A stretch of 18,462 bases of DNA from Chitinophagaceae bacterium (GCA_025362915.1 JANYEU010000085.1:1-18462); one strand, 5' to 3'. Shown: positions 6,438-13,922, counted from the first letter of the stretch. A program made the numbers and translations. The notes: generated by a model not told the origin, from the letters alone.

Positions 6438-8084
6438 TTACAGGCTTACCCCTCTCTTCCATGGAATGAAATCATCTTGGTTTAATTGCACCGCCTTAGG
6501 AATCACTTCACCACTGGCAGCTTTTATGCAATACTCCAATATCTCTTCTCCCATTTGAGGAATGGTCTTTTTTCCGTCTATAATATCTCCTGTATTAATA
6601 TCAATTATATCGCTCATGCGATTAGCAAGTATGGTGTTGGTAGCCACTTTTATTACTGGGCAAACAGGGTTTCCCGTAGGTGTTCCCAAGCCTGTAGTAA
6701 ATAAGATAAGTGTTGCACCACTAGCAGCTTTTCCGGTGGTAGCCTCCACATCATTACCTGGCGTACAAACAAGGTTAAGTCCTGGTTTGGTAGCAGGTTC
6801 TGTATAATCCAACACGTCAACCACAGGGGCAGTACCGCCTTTTTTGCAGGCACCCGCACTTTTAATGGCATCGGTAATTAATCCGTCCTTAATATTTCCT
6901 GGTGAAGGATTCATGTGAAAACCAGAGCCTACCGCATGGGCGGATGCATCATAAGTGCGCATCAGGTGAATGAACTTTTGGGCAATCGGCTCATTGGTAC
7001 ATCTATCAATAAGCTCTTGTTCCACACCATTCAATTCAGGAAATTCAGCTAATAATATGGTTCCACCCAATCCTACCACAAGGTCGGCGCAATATCCAAC
7101 TGCGGGGTTTGCGGAGATACCACTGAACCCATCGCTACCGCCACATTTTACACCAATGTTTAAAGCAGAAAGTGGGGCAGGTTTGCGTTCCAGTTTATTT
7201 GCTTCAATCAATCCCAAGAAAGTTTGCTTGATGGCATCATTCACCAACTGCTCTTCACTCTTAGTTTGTTGTTGTTCATAGATGTAAACAGGCTTGTCAA
7301 ACAATGGATTATGTTCTTTTAAATCCTTCACAAAATCGCTTATTTGAAGGTGCTGGCAACCAAGACTAAGTAAGGTGATACCAGCCACATTTGGATGATC
7401 GGCATAAGCCACCAATAGTTTGCTTAGTATAACAGAATCTTGCCTGATACCCCCACAACCACCTTGGTGATTTAGGAACTTTATACCATCAATATTTTTA
7501 AAATAGCCATGCTTCTTATTTGCTTGAGTAGGTTCAAATGTAACATTGGCAATGTCTTCACCCTTTTCGTAAGCCTCAATCAGTTGATGGGTAAAGGTTT
7601 TATATTTATCGGTAACATCATAACCCAGTTCTGTATATAACGCTTCCTTGATAACGTCCATATTTCTGTTTTCGCAGAACACGGTTGGGATAAAAAGCCA
7701 ATAGTTTGCCGTGCCCACCTTGCCATCATTGCGATGATAACCGTTGAAAGTCCTTCCGGCAAACTTGCTTACATCGGGTGCCGTCCATGTATAATGACCA
7801 TCACGATAATAATAAGGATCTGCTGCGTGACGGGTATTATCCACGTTCATCCTATCGCCCCTTTTCACATCGTACTGCACTTTTCCTACCAATACACCAT
7901 ACATTATCACCGCTTCTCCAGCAGCCATGTCGTTCATGAAAAACTTATGTTTTGCATGTACATCTTCCTGCAATATGTAGGTTTCACCGTTGAATTCTAT
8001 GGCCTGACCCTGACTTAAATCGGTCAACGCTACCAATACATTGTCCTTACTTTCAATCTGTAATACCAAATGAGGTTCGTTCAT
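6438..8084 (-). CDS. UxaA-family (altronate dehydratase-like) sugar-acid dehydratase
   Basis: The protein (548 aa from the ATG at 8084) has an N-terminal SAF-like domain (about residues 5-85) and the long UxaA catalytic part. Motifs include GYHRNDGKVGTANYW, NHQGGCGGIRQDS, LGCQHLQ, GVKCGGSDGFSG, ACKKGGTAPVVDV and TPGNDVEATTGKAASGA; several conserved Cys suggest a metal or Fe-S site. UxaA proteins dehydrate aldonates such as D-altronate. In the Campylobacter jejuni fucose cluster a UxaA homologue is assigned to L-fuconate dehydration, which fits the SDR and FAH genes downstream here. An in-frame ATG at 8210 would add 42 residues rich in Lys and aromatics that do not look like the family, so the start at MNEPHLVL is chosen. 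It is the first gene of the operon. No sugar dehydrogenase, lactonase or transporter lies next to it. Confidence 0.9.
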   Translation of the reverse strand: MNEPHLVLQIESKDNVLVALTDLSQGQAIEFNGETYILQEDVHAKHKFFMNDMAAGEAVIMYGVLVGKVQYDVKRGDRMNVDNTRHAADPYYYRDGHYTWTAPDVSKFAGRTFNGYHRNDGKVGTANYWLFIPTVFCENRNMDVIKEALYTELGYDVTDKYKTFTHQLIEAYEKGEDIANVTFEPTQANKKHGYFKNIDGIKFLNHQGGCGGIRQDSVILSKLLVAYADHPNVAGITLLSLGCQHLQISDFVKDLKEHNPLFDKPVYIYEQQQTKSEEQLVNDAIKQTFLGLIEANKLERKPAPLSALNIGVKCGGSDGFSGISANPAVGYCADLVVGLGGTILLAEFPELNGVEQELIDRCTNEPIAQKFIHLMRTYDASAHAVGSGFHMNPSPGNIKDGLITDAIKSAGACKKGGTAPVVDVLDYTEPATKPGLNLVCTPGNDVEATTGKAASGATLILFTTGLGTPTGNPVCPVIKVATNTILANRMSDIIDINTGDIIDGKKTIPQMGEEILEYCIKAASGEVIPKAVQLNQDDFIPWKRGVSL

Positions 8085-8319
8085 ATCTGTAATTTTCGGT
8101 AAATGTAACCGCTTATTTTTAAAATAATAAAGCTCTCCCCAAAAAGAGCATACCAATATTTGCATTGGGTGTAGTTTTAATAACTCCTCCCACTTCAATC
8201 GGTATTTCAAGAAGCTTTTGGCGTTACTTCACTAGAATAGTGTATGCGGCCATTGGGAAAGGAGGGGGTATTTTTTAATGGATGATTAATATTGGATTTG
8301 ATATTATTATACGGCTGTT

Positions 8320-8363
8320 GTAACTGGATGCAAATGGGAATACTTCCCATAGCACCCAGTTAC
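8320..8363. repeat. Long imperfect hairpin in the 8.2-8.9 kb intergenic region
   Basis: GTAACTGGATGC (8320-8331) pairs with GCACCCAGTTAC (8352-8363) with one mismatch. The inner ATGGGAA pairs with TTCCCAT almost up to a 3-4 base loop, giving a stem of nearly 20 bp. No T-run follows on either strand. It lies upstream of the dehydratase operon and just left of the transposase relic, so it may be a mobile-element end, a REP-like unit, or a decayed terminator. Confidence 0.5.
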
Positions 8364-8408
8364 AAAGGTTTGTTCAACCGAAGCCCAGACTTTTGCCCTT
8401 TATGTTGA

Positions 8409-8748
8409 TACCTACAGTGTTGGCTAGGAATGCTTTATGGGTTGTATTACGTCGATTCTACTGTTATTAAGGCGTGTCACAACAGGCGCATACACCTAAA
8501 TAAGATCTTTAAAGCATGGCACAGGGGGGAAAGATATCTACGTGATGGTTTTATGGGTTCAAATTATTTTAGTGGTGAATGCCTCCTGGGAAATCGTAAA
8601 AGTGATATTTGCTGAGGGCAATATTGACGACAGTAATATAGTGGGCGATATTTTTTTGGTGTTTTTTGGAGCGGTGGATGCGGTGATAGTAGGCGATAAT
8701 TACGTAAAACCATCGTTGGAAACTATGTTATCACAAATGGTAACCTGA
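8409..8748 (+). pseudogene. IS982-like transposase relic, frameshifted and truncated at both ends
   Basis: In one frame (about 8430-8570) the translation reads LYYVDSTVIKACHNRRIH, LNKIFKAWHRGER and a Gly-Phe. The continuation then appears in the next frame from about 8550: LVVNASWEIVKVIFAEGN, IDDSNIVGDIF and, further on, FGAVDAVIVGDNYV. Together these follow the order seen in IS982-family DDE transposases (VDST...CHxxRxxxHKVFxG...GWFFGFKLHLVxNxxGEI...GNVDDR...LFGDKGY). The N-terminal hundred or so residues and the C-terminal third are absent, no terminal inverted repeats or target duplication are visible, and at least one frameshift and several substitutions (GDKGY to GDNYV) are present. Family recognition is from memory of the motif pattern; the element is clearly dead. 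Confidence 0.65.
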
Positions 8749-8855
8749 CCGAATTGCTTTCTGGCATTACAAGAGGAACCAAGGTTACCGTTATTGCCTT
8801 TGCGCAAAACAGTGCAGGTATCAGCACGGGTAAATTAGGAAAACAATTTTATTAG
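8700..8855 (+). pseudogene. C-terminal tail of a lost gene (fibronectin-III-like end)
   Basis: From 8700 a frame different from the transposase's stays open to a TAG at 8853. It encodes a convincing protein end: VGNYVITNGNLTELLSG, ITRGTKVTVIAFAQNSAG, then ISTGKLGKQFY. The pattern TKVTVIAFAQNSAGISTG resembles the last strands of a fibronectin type III or Ig-like domain of a secreted protein. No start codon with upstream coding sequence is available, because the transposase relic abuts it. It is best read as the surviving 3' end of a gene whose front was lost at the insertion. Confidence 0.45.
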
Positions 8856-8859
8856 AAAG

Positions 8860-8893
8860 AGGCTGTAGCAAAAGTAAAATTTTGGTGCAGCCT
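8860..8893. terminator. Bidirectional terminator-like hairpin after the GT-C-like gene
   Basis: AGGCTGTAGCAAAAGT pairs with the segment ending GGTGCAGCCT at 13 of 16 positions. On the - strand the stem is followed by CTTTCT; on the + strand the T-run is poor. It lies 15 bases beyond the stop codon of the - strand gene at 8908 and just after the relic's stop codon, so it is well placed to terminate the leftward gene. Confidence 0.55.
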
Positions 8894-8907
8894 TAACTGC
8901 TACATAA

Positions 8908-10065
8908 TCATGCTTCTTTAGATATAATTCTACTAAACTTTTCATAGCAAAAATGTATTCCAATTGCGCCGAGCAACATGATAAAAGGAATGAGGGGAAT
9001 GTTGAAACGATTGTTCCAATCGTCACAAGTAAGTATTACTCCTAATGTATAAATTGTAAAAAGGAGAATAATAAACAGAGCTACCTTTTTCTCTTTTGTA
9101 AATAAACTAAACAAGCCAATTACACCCAATAGATATATTGGATAAAAGAAAAAGGAAAAATATAGATTGTGTGCTTTGGAATCATAAGAGCGTTGCAAAC
9201 CCCAAAACGAAATAAATTTCTGGTAGGATATATAGATGAATTGCTTTTTATTGTCCAGTATATATTCAAAAATATTTAAGATGCTATTTGAGCCTGTGTG
9301 TTTGGTTAGTGCGGGCGTGTTTTCGGTAGGTATATAGCATAGTACTTCGTTTTCAAGAAAGGGCTTCATAAAATCGAAGGTAGTAGAACTGCACATGGCA
9401 TAATTAAGTAAGAAGAAGAAAGCATTGGTGATTATGGACATGAATAAAAGTGCTTTCAGATACTTCGTTTGTTCAATTAATAAAAAGAAAAAATAGGATG
9501 CAAGAACTGGTATCATCAATAATCCCGTAGGTCTTGAAAAAATTATTAAAATAAAAAGAACGGTCGTTAATATCAGATTGTACTTTTTTTGATGATTAAG
9601 CACAAAAAAACAATACGCAAAAAGAATGATAAGGCTACTATAAACCGACTCGGAATATAAATAGATAGTCCACATTTCGAAAGTTTGTGTCATTAAAAGT
9701 AGTAACACCGCAATAAATGCAATCGATTTTTTATGGGTGATTCTGTAATTAAGTTCAAAGAAAAAATAGGCTGCAAGTAAGTTGAGTAGAAGGTGAGCCA
9801 GATAAACACCTACTATTTCAAATCCCAATTTGTAAAAGAAGATGTGAATTAGAATATATACTGAATAAAACAAGTATTTATTGTCTGAAAAATGACCATA
9901 TTGCAAAAGGTATTGGCATTCTTCAATATACTTTGTAGATTCCCTAGTTGTTACAATGCCAAATATTTTTAGGTACCCCACTTGAATCAACAACCATACT
10001 GTTGCTAAAATTACCAACAGTTGAGTTTTGGAAACACTTTTTAGGCGATTAACTAAAGGTAACAT
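8908..10065 (-). CDS. Polytopic membrane protein, possible GT-C-fold glycosyltransferase
   Basis: The 385-aa product is mostly hydrophobic with about nine or ten predicted membrane segments. The first follows a short basic N-terminus (KSVSKTQLLVILATVWLL), then comes a periplasmic loop TTRESTKYIEECQYLLQYG containing acidic residues, then regularly spaced helices. Features such as YSESVYSSLIILFAYCFF and SRPTGLLMIPVL occur in GT-C type (PMT/ArnT-like) membrane glycosyltransferases, which use lipid-linked sugars. Similarity here is by layout, not by a firm signature, so unknown polytopic protein is the safe call. It is divergent from another GT-C-like gene with a 76-base gap. The gene is visibly AT-rich compared with the operon to the left (sampled rows about 19 G+C per 60 versus 24 per 60). 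Confidence 0.7.
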   Translation of the reverse strand: MLPLVNRLKSVSKTQLLVILATVWLLIQVGYLKIFGIVTTRESTKYIEECQYLLQYGHFSDNKYLFYSVYILIHIFFYKLGFEIVGVYLAHLLLNLLAAYFFFELNYRITHKKSIAFIAVLLLLMTQTFEMWTIYLYSESVYSSLIILFAYCFFVLNHQKKYNLILTTVLFILIIFSRPTGLLMIPVLASYFFFLLIEQTKYLKALLFMSIITNAFFFLLNYAMCSSTTFDFMKPFLENEVLCYIPTENTPALTKHTGSNSILNIFEYILDNKKQFIYISYQKFISFWGLQRSYDSKAHNLYFSFFFYPIYLLGVIGLFSLFTKEKKVALFIILLFTIYTLGVILTCDDWNNRFNIPLIPFIMLLGAIGIHFCYEKFSRIISKEA

Positions 10066-10141
10066 AAACAGTTTTTAGGCATAGATACTATATTTTGTTT
10101 TAATAATTAGAGGTTCTCTCAAAAACCAATACTTTTATCCA

Positions 10142-11593
10142 ATGAATAAATACATTGGGTTGAAAACTGTTTTTTTTCTATCTTTCTTTGGAATCACACT
10201 ATTAATTTATAACCCTTTTGCGCTATATTTTCTGAATGATGATATGACCCATCTTCCTCTTAGTAGCAAGGGGATTCTTTTTCAACATAATTCTTTTAGA
10301 CCCATTCACGACCTTTTACTGATAGCAGAATATAAACTTTGGGGGATGAATGCACTTGGTTATCATTTGGTAGAGTGGGGTATTCATGTAATCTGCTCTG
10401 TGTTGGTTTACCAATTTTCATATAATTTATTGAAGGTATATCGTAAATATGAAGAGAGGGGCTTAACGACAATGGCATTGTTTACGGCATCATTATTTTC
10501 TGTCTATGCCTTTCATTCCGAATCTGTATTGTGGATTTTGGGCTCGGGAGCATCTTTGGCTACTGTATTTTTTCTTTTATCTATTCTAGCTTACCTAAAG
10601 AGAAATGATGGGACAATTCATTTTATTGCCTCACTTATATTCTTTCAGATTGGTCTATTTACTTATGAATCAATATGGGTTGCACCCGTTTTTATAGCAT
10701 TATTGTCTTATGAAAGTGTAAGGAAAGGAGCAACTGAAAGGAAAAAGGAATGCCTTTATGTAAGCCTTTATTGGTTTTCATTTATAGGTAATCTATTGCT
10801 GAGAAAAATATTCATTGGCGAATTAGCAGGAACTTATGGAGCAGAGAAAGTTTTTGATTTCAATCTGAAGCACTTATTGTATAATGGTGTCTGTTTTTTT
10901 GCGAGAAGCTTTGTCCCACCAAGCCTTTCTACAACTGTTTTTGCGGGAAGCATGGTTGTTTTGGTAATAATTCTTTTTCTTGTATTTAGAAAGATGTTGG
11001 TATCAAAGAAGCCGGATAGTTTTTTATTGATACTTATTATCTCATTTTTATGTTCTTTATTGCCAGTGATAAATTTAGGCATCAGTACACATTCCCGCGA
11101 ATCTGAAAGGTTCTTGTACTTACCATCTGTTTTCCTTTGTTTATTGATAATACTTATACTTGCAAGAATACTGTCTCATTCTAAAATGCTATTATGCCTT
11201 GGAGGTCTTGTGTTGTACAATATTTACTTCACTTATATAAATGCAAGAGACTACAGTGTGGCTGGTAGCATCTCTAAAGTATTTTATAAACACTTTGAAA
11301 GCAATCTTAGCAACGATACAATTATCTTAAAAGGATTTCCAAGACAATTTAATGGGTTGCCTCTATTCCGTTCAGGCTTTAAAGAGGGCTTATCTTCATT
11401 CTATAGTGTAGATACAAGTAGGATTTTAGTAGTTGAAGAAGAGGAAATGAAAACCACTTCAATCTATAATAGAGCATTAGCTAAAAGGAACTTTGAGTTT
11501 TATTTTAAAGAGAATATTGTAGGCTCAAAGAAAGAATTGACACTGGTATTTGATAGTACCTATTTTGCAATGGTTGGATTTAATAATCAGTAA
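10142..11593 (+). CDS. Polytopic membrane protein, GT-C / TMTC-like putative glycosyltransferase
   Basis: This 483-aa protein has about ten membrane helices and a first outside loop carrying an acidic pair, NDDMTHLP (residues 32-39). It continues with FRPIHDLL, GYHLVEWGIHV, FHSESVLWILGSG and, later, SRESERFLYLPSVFL. The DD in the first loop, the RPx...GYHLxxxxxH run and the ERxLYLPS segment match the general pattern of GT-C glycosyltransferases related to TMTC/O-mannosyltransferase proteins. Such enzymes move a sugar from a polyprenyl phosphate to a protein or glycan on the periplasmic side. The C-terminal about 100 residues form a soluble domain. Substrate is unknown. It overlaps ribE by 7 bases tail to tail and is divergent from a similar gene; both are AT-rich. 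Confidence 0.75.
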   Translation: MNKYIGLKTVFFLSFFGITLLIYNPFALYFLNDDMTHLPLSSKGILFQHNSFRPIHDLLLIAEYKLWGMNALGYHLVEWGIHVICSVLVYQFSYNLLKVYRKYEERGLTTMALFTASLFSVYAFHSESVLWILGSGASLATVFFLLSILAYLKRNDGTIHFIASLIFFQIGLFTYESIWVAPVFIALLSYESVRKGATERKKECLYVSLYWFSFIGNLLLRKIFIGELAGTYGAEKVFDFNLKHLLYNGVCFFARSFVPPSLSTTVFAGSMVVLVIILFLVFRKMLVSKKPDSFLLILIISFLCSLLPVINLGISTHSRESERFLYLPSVFLCLLIILILARILSHSKMLLCLGGLVLYNIYFTYINARDYSVAGSISKVFYKHFESNLSNDTIILKGFPRQFNGLPLFRSGFKEGLSSFYSVDTSRILVVEEEEMKTTSIYNRALAKRNFEFYFKENIVGSKKELTLVFDSTYFAMVGFNNQ

Positions 11594-12183
11594 TGTTGTT
11601 TCAATTGCGCCATCCTTTGTACGTATTTACCTATAATATCAAACTCAATGTTCACATTATCCCCTTCCTCTAGTTGGCTCATGTTTGTATGTTCAAACGT
11701 ATAGGGAATAATCGCAACAGTAAACGAGTTATAGGTAACATTAAAACAAGTAAGACTGATACCATTGATTGAAATAGAACCTTTTTCAATAGCCAGATGG
11801 GCAAATTGCGTGTCAAACTCGAACGTAAACTCCCAACTACCATCCAGCATGAGCTTCTTTGCACACAAAGCCGTTGCATCTACGTGTCCTTGTACGATGT
11901 GCCCATCCAGTCGCCCATTCATTATCATACATCTTTCTAGGTTTACCAATGTGCCTTTCTGCCAAGAACCCAAATTGGTCTTGTTCAAGGTTTCATGTAT
12001 GGCTGTTACCCTGTGCTGATTGCCCCTTACTTCTTCTACTGTAAGGCACACGCCATTGTGATTAAGGCTTTGATCTATTTTAAGTTCTGCCGAAATGGGG
12101 GAGGAAATCCAAAACGTAGCATTCGTTCCATTATTTTCCATGGCTTCTACAAGCCCCGTTTGCTCTATTATTCCTGTAAACAT
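11587..12183 (-). CDS. ribE: Riboflavin synthase, alpha chain
   Basis: The 198-aa protein begins with the hallmark MFTGIIE and has two repeated lumazine-binding barrels: NHNGVCLTV at 41-49 in the first, SINGISLTC at 138-146 in the second, with GHIVQGHVD at 94-102 between them and FDIIGKY near the C-terminus. It catalyses the dismutation of two 6,7-dimethyl-8-ribityllumazine molecules to riboflavin plus a pyrimidinedione, the last step of riboflavin synthesis, in the cytosol. Length and both motifs are normal. It stands alone: no other rib gene and no FMN riboswitch are visible upstream, where the 100-base gap to rpsU instead holds the rpsU promoter. Its stop codon overlaps the end of the convergent membrane protein gene by 7 bases. 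Confidence 0.96.
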   Translation of the reverse strand: MFTGIIEQTGLVEAMENNGTNATFWISSPISAELKIDQSLNHNGVCLTVEEVRGNQHRVTAIHETLNKTNLGSWQKGTLVNLERCMIMNGRLDGHIVQGHVDATALCAKKLMLDGSWEFTFEFDTQFAHLAIEKGSISINGISLTCFNVTYNSFTVAIIPYTFEHTNMSQLEEGDNVNIEFDIIGKYVQRMAQLKQHY

Positions 12184-12225
12184 GGCTGCAATTTATTAAT
12201 GATTGATCATACGGTAAATATCTTA

Positions 12226-12256
12226 TTTGGAAATTTAAACTTTTCCACTATTTTTG
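12226..12256 (+). promoter_or_regulatory. Perfect Bacteroidetes housekeeping promoter of rpsU
   Basis: TTTG (12226-12229), exactly 19 bases, then TATTTTTG (12249-12256) matches the phylum consensus TTTG-N19-TAnnTTTG at every defined position. Transcription would start near 12262, giving a leader of about 25 bases before the rpsU ATG at 12287. It is the strongest promoter in the window. Confidence 0.85.
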
Positions 12257-12286
12257 CACTCCAAATTTAAAAAAGGAATATACATT

Positions 12287-12475
12287 ATGCTAATAATCGA
12301 CTCAAAGGATTGCGAAAACATTGACAAGGCGCTTAAGAAGTACAAAAAGAAGTTTGAAAAAAGCAAAACTCTCTTGCAATTAAGAGAGCGTCAAACATTT
12401 ACTAAGCCAAGTGTTGTTCGTCGTACGCAAGTACTTAAAGCAATCTACAAACAAAAACTGGCTAACGAAAGTTAG
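12287..12475 (+). CDS. rpsU: 30S ribosomal protein bS21
   Basis: The 62-aa basic protein starts MLIIDSKDCENIDKALK and continues with LRERQTFTKPSVVRRTQVL, the conserved core of bS21. It binds the small subunit near the platform and the 3' end of 16S rRNA. The length is usual for Bacteroidetes. The ATG at 12287 is chosen over an in-frame upstream ATG at 12254, which lies inside the promoter's -7 box. An AAGGA (12273-12277) sits 9 bases before the start, one of the few Shine-Dalgarno-like sites in the window. In Flavobacterium johnsoniae bS21 takes part in hiding the anti-Shine-Dalgarno sequence and rpsU keeps its own site; the same self-control could apply here. A terminator follows, then xerC. 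Confidence 0.97.
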   Translation: MLIIDSKDCENIDKALKKYKKKFEKSKTLLQLRERQTFTKPSVVRRTQVLKAIYKQKLANES

Positions 12476-12520
12476 TAGACAAGTAGATTCATTCAATACT
12501 ATTTATCCCCAAATATATTC

Positions 12521-12556
12521 AAGTAGCCTTGGTTCTATACCTTAGGCTACTTTTTT
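12521..12556 (+). terminator. Intrinsic terminator of rpsU, abutting the xerC start codon
   Basis: AAGTAGCCT (12521-12529) and AGGCTACTT (12544-12552) form a perfect 9-bp stem with a 14-base loop, followed by a run of six T (12551-12556). The ATG of xerC begins at 12557, the very next base. The hairpin should end most rpsU transcripts and make xerC expression depend on readthrough or an internal promoter. Confidence 0.88.
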
Positions 12557-13459
12557 ATGTCTATCATTAAGCAATATCATCCAGAAATACAATCTTTTTT
12601 AGATTATCTCCAGTTCGAAAAGAGATACTCTATCAATACCGTAGAGGCATATCGTAATGATTTGGAACAGTTTTTCGTTTTCTTAGTTGACTCCTACGAG
12701 TCGCCTGAGATCTCCAATATTAAACCAACATTCATCCGCACTTGGCTGGTCGACTTAATAGGCGAAAACATTACTGCCAAGACAATTAATAGAAAAGCTT
12801 CATCCCTAAAATCTTTCTTCAAATACCAGATGAAAATGGGTAAGCTGGAAGCTAGCCCAATGGTTACCGTTCATACTCCCAAGATTAATAAACGATTGCC
12901 TGAATTTGTGTTGGAAGAAGACTTGCAAAGTTTATTTAATCATGTAGAATTTCCAGATGATTGGAAAGGGAAGACAGAGCGACTGGTACTATTGCTATTT
13001 TATTCTACGGGTATGCGGTTAACGGAACTTATCACTATTAAAGAAAGAGATGTTGACTATTCCAAATCGCAGATAAAGGTATTGGGAAAGGGCAATAAGG
13101 AAAGGATTATGCCTATATCAACTGAATTGCTGGATTCTTTAAAAGAATATGTATCCAACAAGCTTACAACAATAGACGGCATTGATAATTTGTTTACCAA
13201 TAGTAATGGGAAACCTTTGCAGCAGCGCAGTGTTTACACTTTTGTACATCAGTATCTATCGGTAATTACAACCATCAAAAAGAAAAGTCCACATATACTT
13301 CGTCACAGTTTTGCTACGCATTTGATGAATAACGGTGCAAGCCTTAATGCGGTAAAAGAATTACTAGGACATGCTAGCTTGGCTTCCACACAGGTTTATA
13401 CACACAATACAATTGACAAATTGAAAGATATTTTTAAAAAAGCACATCCAAAAGCATAA
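12557..13459 (+). CDS. xerC: Tyrosine recombinase XerC/XerD-type
   Basis: The 300-aa protein has an N-terminal SAM-like core-binding domain (about 7-95, including FEKRYSINTVEAYRNDL) and a C-terminal catalytic domain with all expected residues: Arg154 (TGMRLTE), Lys178 (GKGNKER), His246 and Arg249 (HILRHSFATHL), His272 (LLGHAS) and the nucleophile Tyr281 (TQVYTH). These enzymes resolve chromosome dimers at dif. The full length, housekeeping neighbours (rpsU, raiA) and lack of phage genes argue for XerC/D rather than a mobile-element integrase; XerC versus XerD is not decided by the sequence alone. The start is fixed by the conserved N-terminus, even though the ATG directly follows the T-run of a terminator and has no Shine-Dalgarno site. 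Confidence 0.93.
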   Translation: MSIIKQYHPEIQSFLDYLQFEKRYSINTVEAYRNDLEQFFVFLVDSYESPEISNIKPTFIRTWLVDLIGENITAKTINRKASSLKSFFKYQMKMGKLEASPMVTVHTPKINKRLPEFVLEEDLQSLFNHVEFPDDWKGKTERLVLLLFYSTGMRLTELITIKERDVDYSKSQIKVLGKGNKERIMPISTELLDSLKEYVSNKLTTIDGIDNLFTNSNGKPLQQRSVYTFVHQYLSVITTIKKKSPHILRHSFATHLMNNGASLNAVKELLGHASLASTQVYTHNTIDKLKDIFKKAHPKA

Positions 13460-13585
13460 GTTTAACAAACAAAAACATTTTATTGGATAATAGTTTGTAC
13501 ATTAGTGGTGCAATAAATAACAAGATGCTTATGAGATGAAAATTACTTGATATTTTTATTTTTTCAAATTTTAAATTGAGTTGCT

Positions 13586-13885
13586 ATGAACGTAAACATT
13601 CAAACTGTGCACTTTGACGCAGACGAAAAATTGTTGGAATTGGTTTCAAGGAAAGTAGAAAAGTTAAATACTTTTCATGACAGGATAACAAAAGTAGATG
13701 TGTTTTTAAAGTTGGATAACCTTGTCCACAATATCAAGGATAAGGTTGTAGAAATTATGGTGCATGTGCCAAGGCACGAGTTTTTTGTAAAAACGTCTTC
13801 AAAATCGTTTGAGGATTCCTTTGATGCCGCTTTTGAATCAATCATTAATCAAATAAAAAGAAAGAAAGAAAAGCTTGCCGCTTAA
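13586..13885 (+). CDS. raiA: Ribosome hibernation-promoting factor, short HPF/RaiA family
   Basis: This 99-aa protein shows the family pattern: MNVNIQTVHFDADEKLLEL, VSRKVEKLNTFHDRI, then alternating strands with KVVEIMVHVP, and the closing helix FEDSFDAAFESIINQIKRKK ending in a basic tail. It binds the decoding region of the 30S subunit and idles ribosomes in stationary phase. It has the short form without the dimerisation domain of long HPF. The gene follows xerC after 126 AT-rich bases, in which no full-consensus promoter was found, and is closed by a strong terminator. In many Bacteroidetes the order rpsU-xerC-raiA continues with tRNAs, tuf, secE and nusG; that continuation is missing here. 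Confidence 0.93.
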   Translation: MNVNIQTVHFDADEKLLELVSRKVEKLNTFHDRITKVDVFLKLDNLVHNIKDKVVEIMVHVPRHEFFVKTSSKSFEDSFDAAFESIINQIKRKKEKLAA

Positions 13886-13891
13886 AAGATT

Positions 13892-13922
13892 AAAAAAAGA
13901 CCTCCCAATGAGGTCTTTTTTA
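13892..13922. terminator. Intrinsic terminator after raiA
   Basis: AAAAAAAGACCT, a 7-base loop (CCCAATG), then AGGTCTTTTTTA form a near-perfect stem with A- and T-tracts on the two sides. It starts six bases after the raiA stop codon. The symmetric tracts would let it work on both strands, but only the + strand has a gene ending here. Confidence 0.93.

Noticed and set aside
8085..8210. Longer start for the UxaA-family protein at 8210.
   Set aside because: The 42 extra residues (rich in Lys, Leu and aromatics) do not fit the SAF domain, which begins well with MNEPHLVLQ.
12184..12286. Looked for an FMN riboswitch ahead of ribE.
   Set aside because: The gap is too short and too AT-rich and has none of the conserved FMN-aptamer words.
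13460..13585. Looked for a promoter for raiA.
   Set aside because: Words such as TAATAGTTTG and TACATTAG resemble the -7 box, but none has a TTTG at the right distance, so no promoter is claimed.
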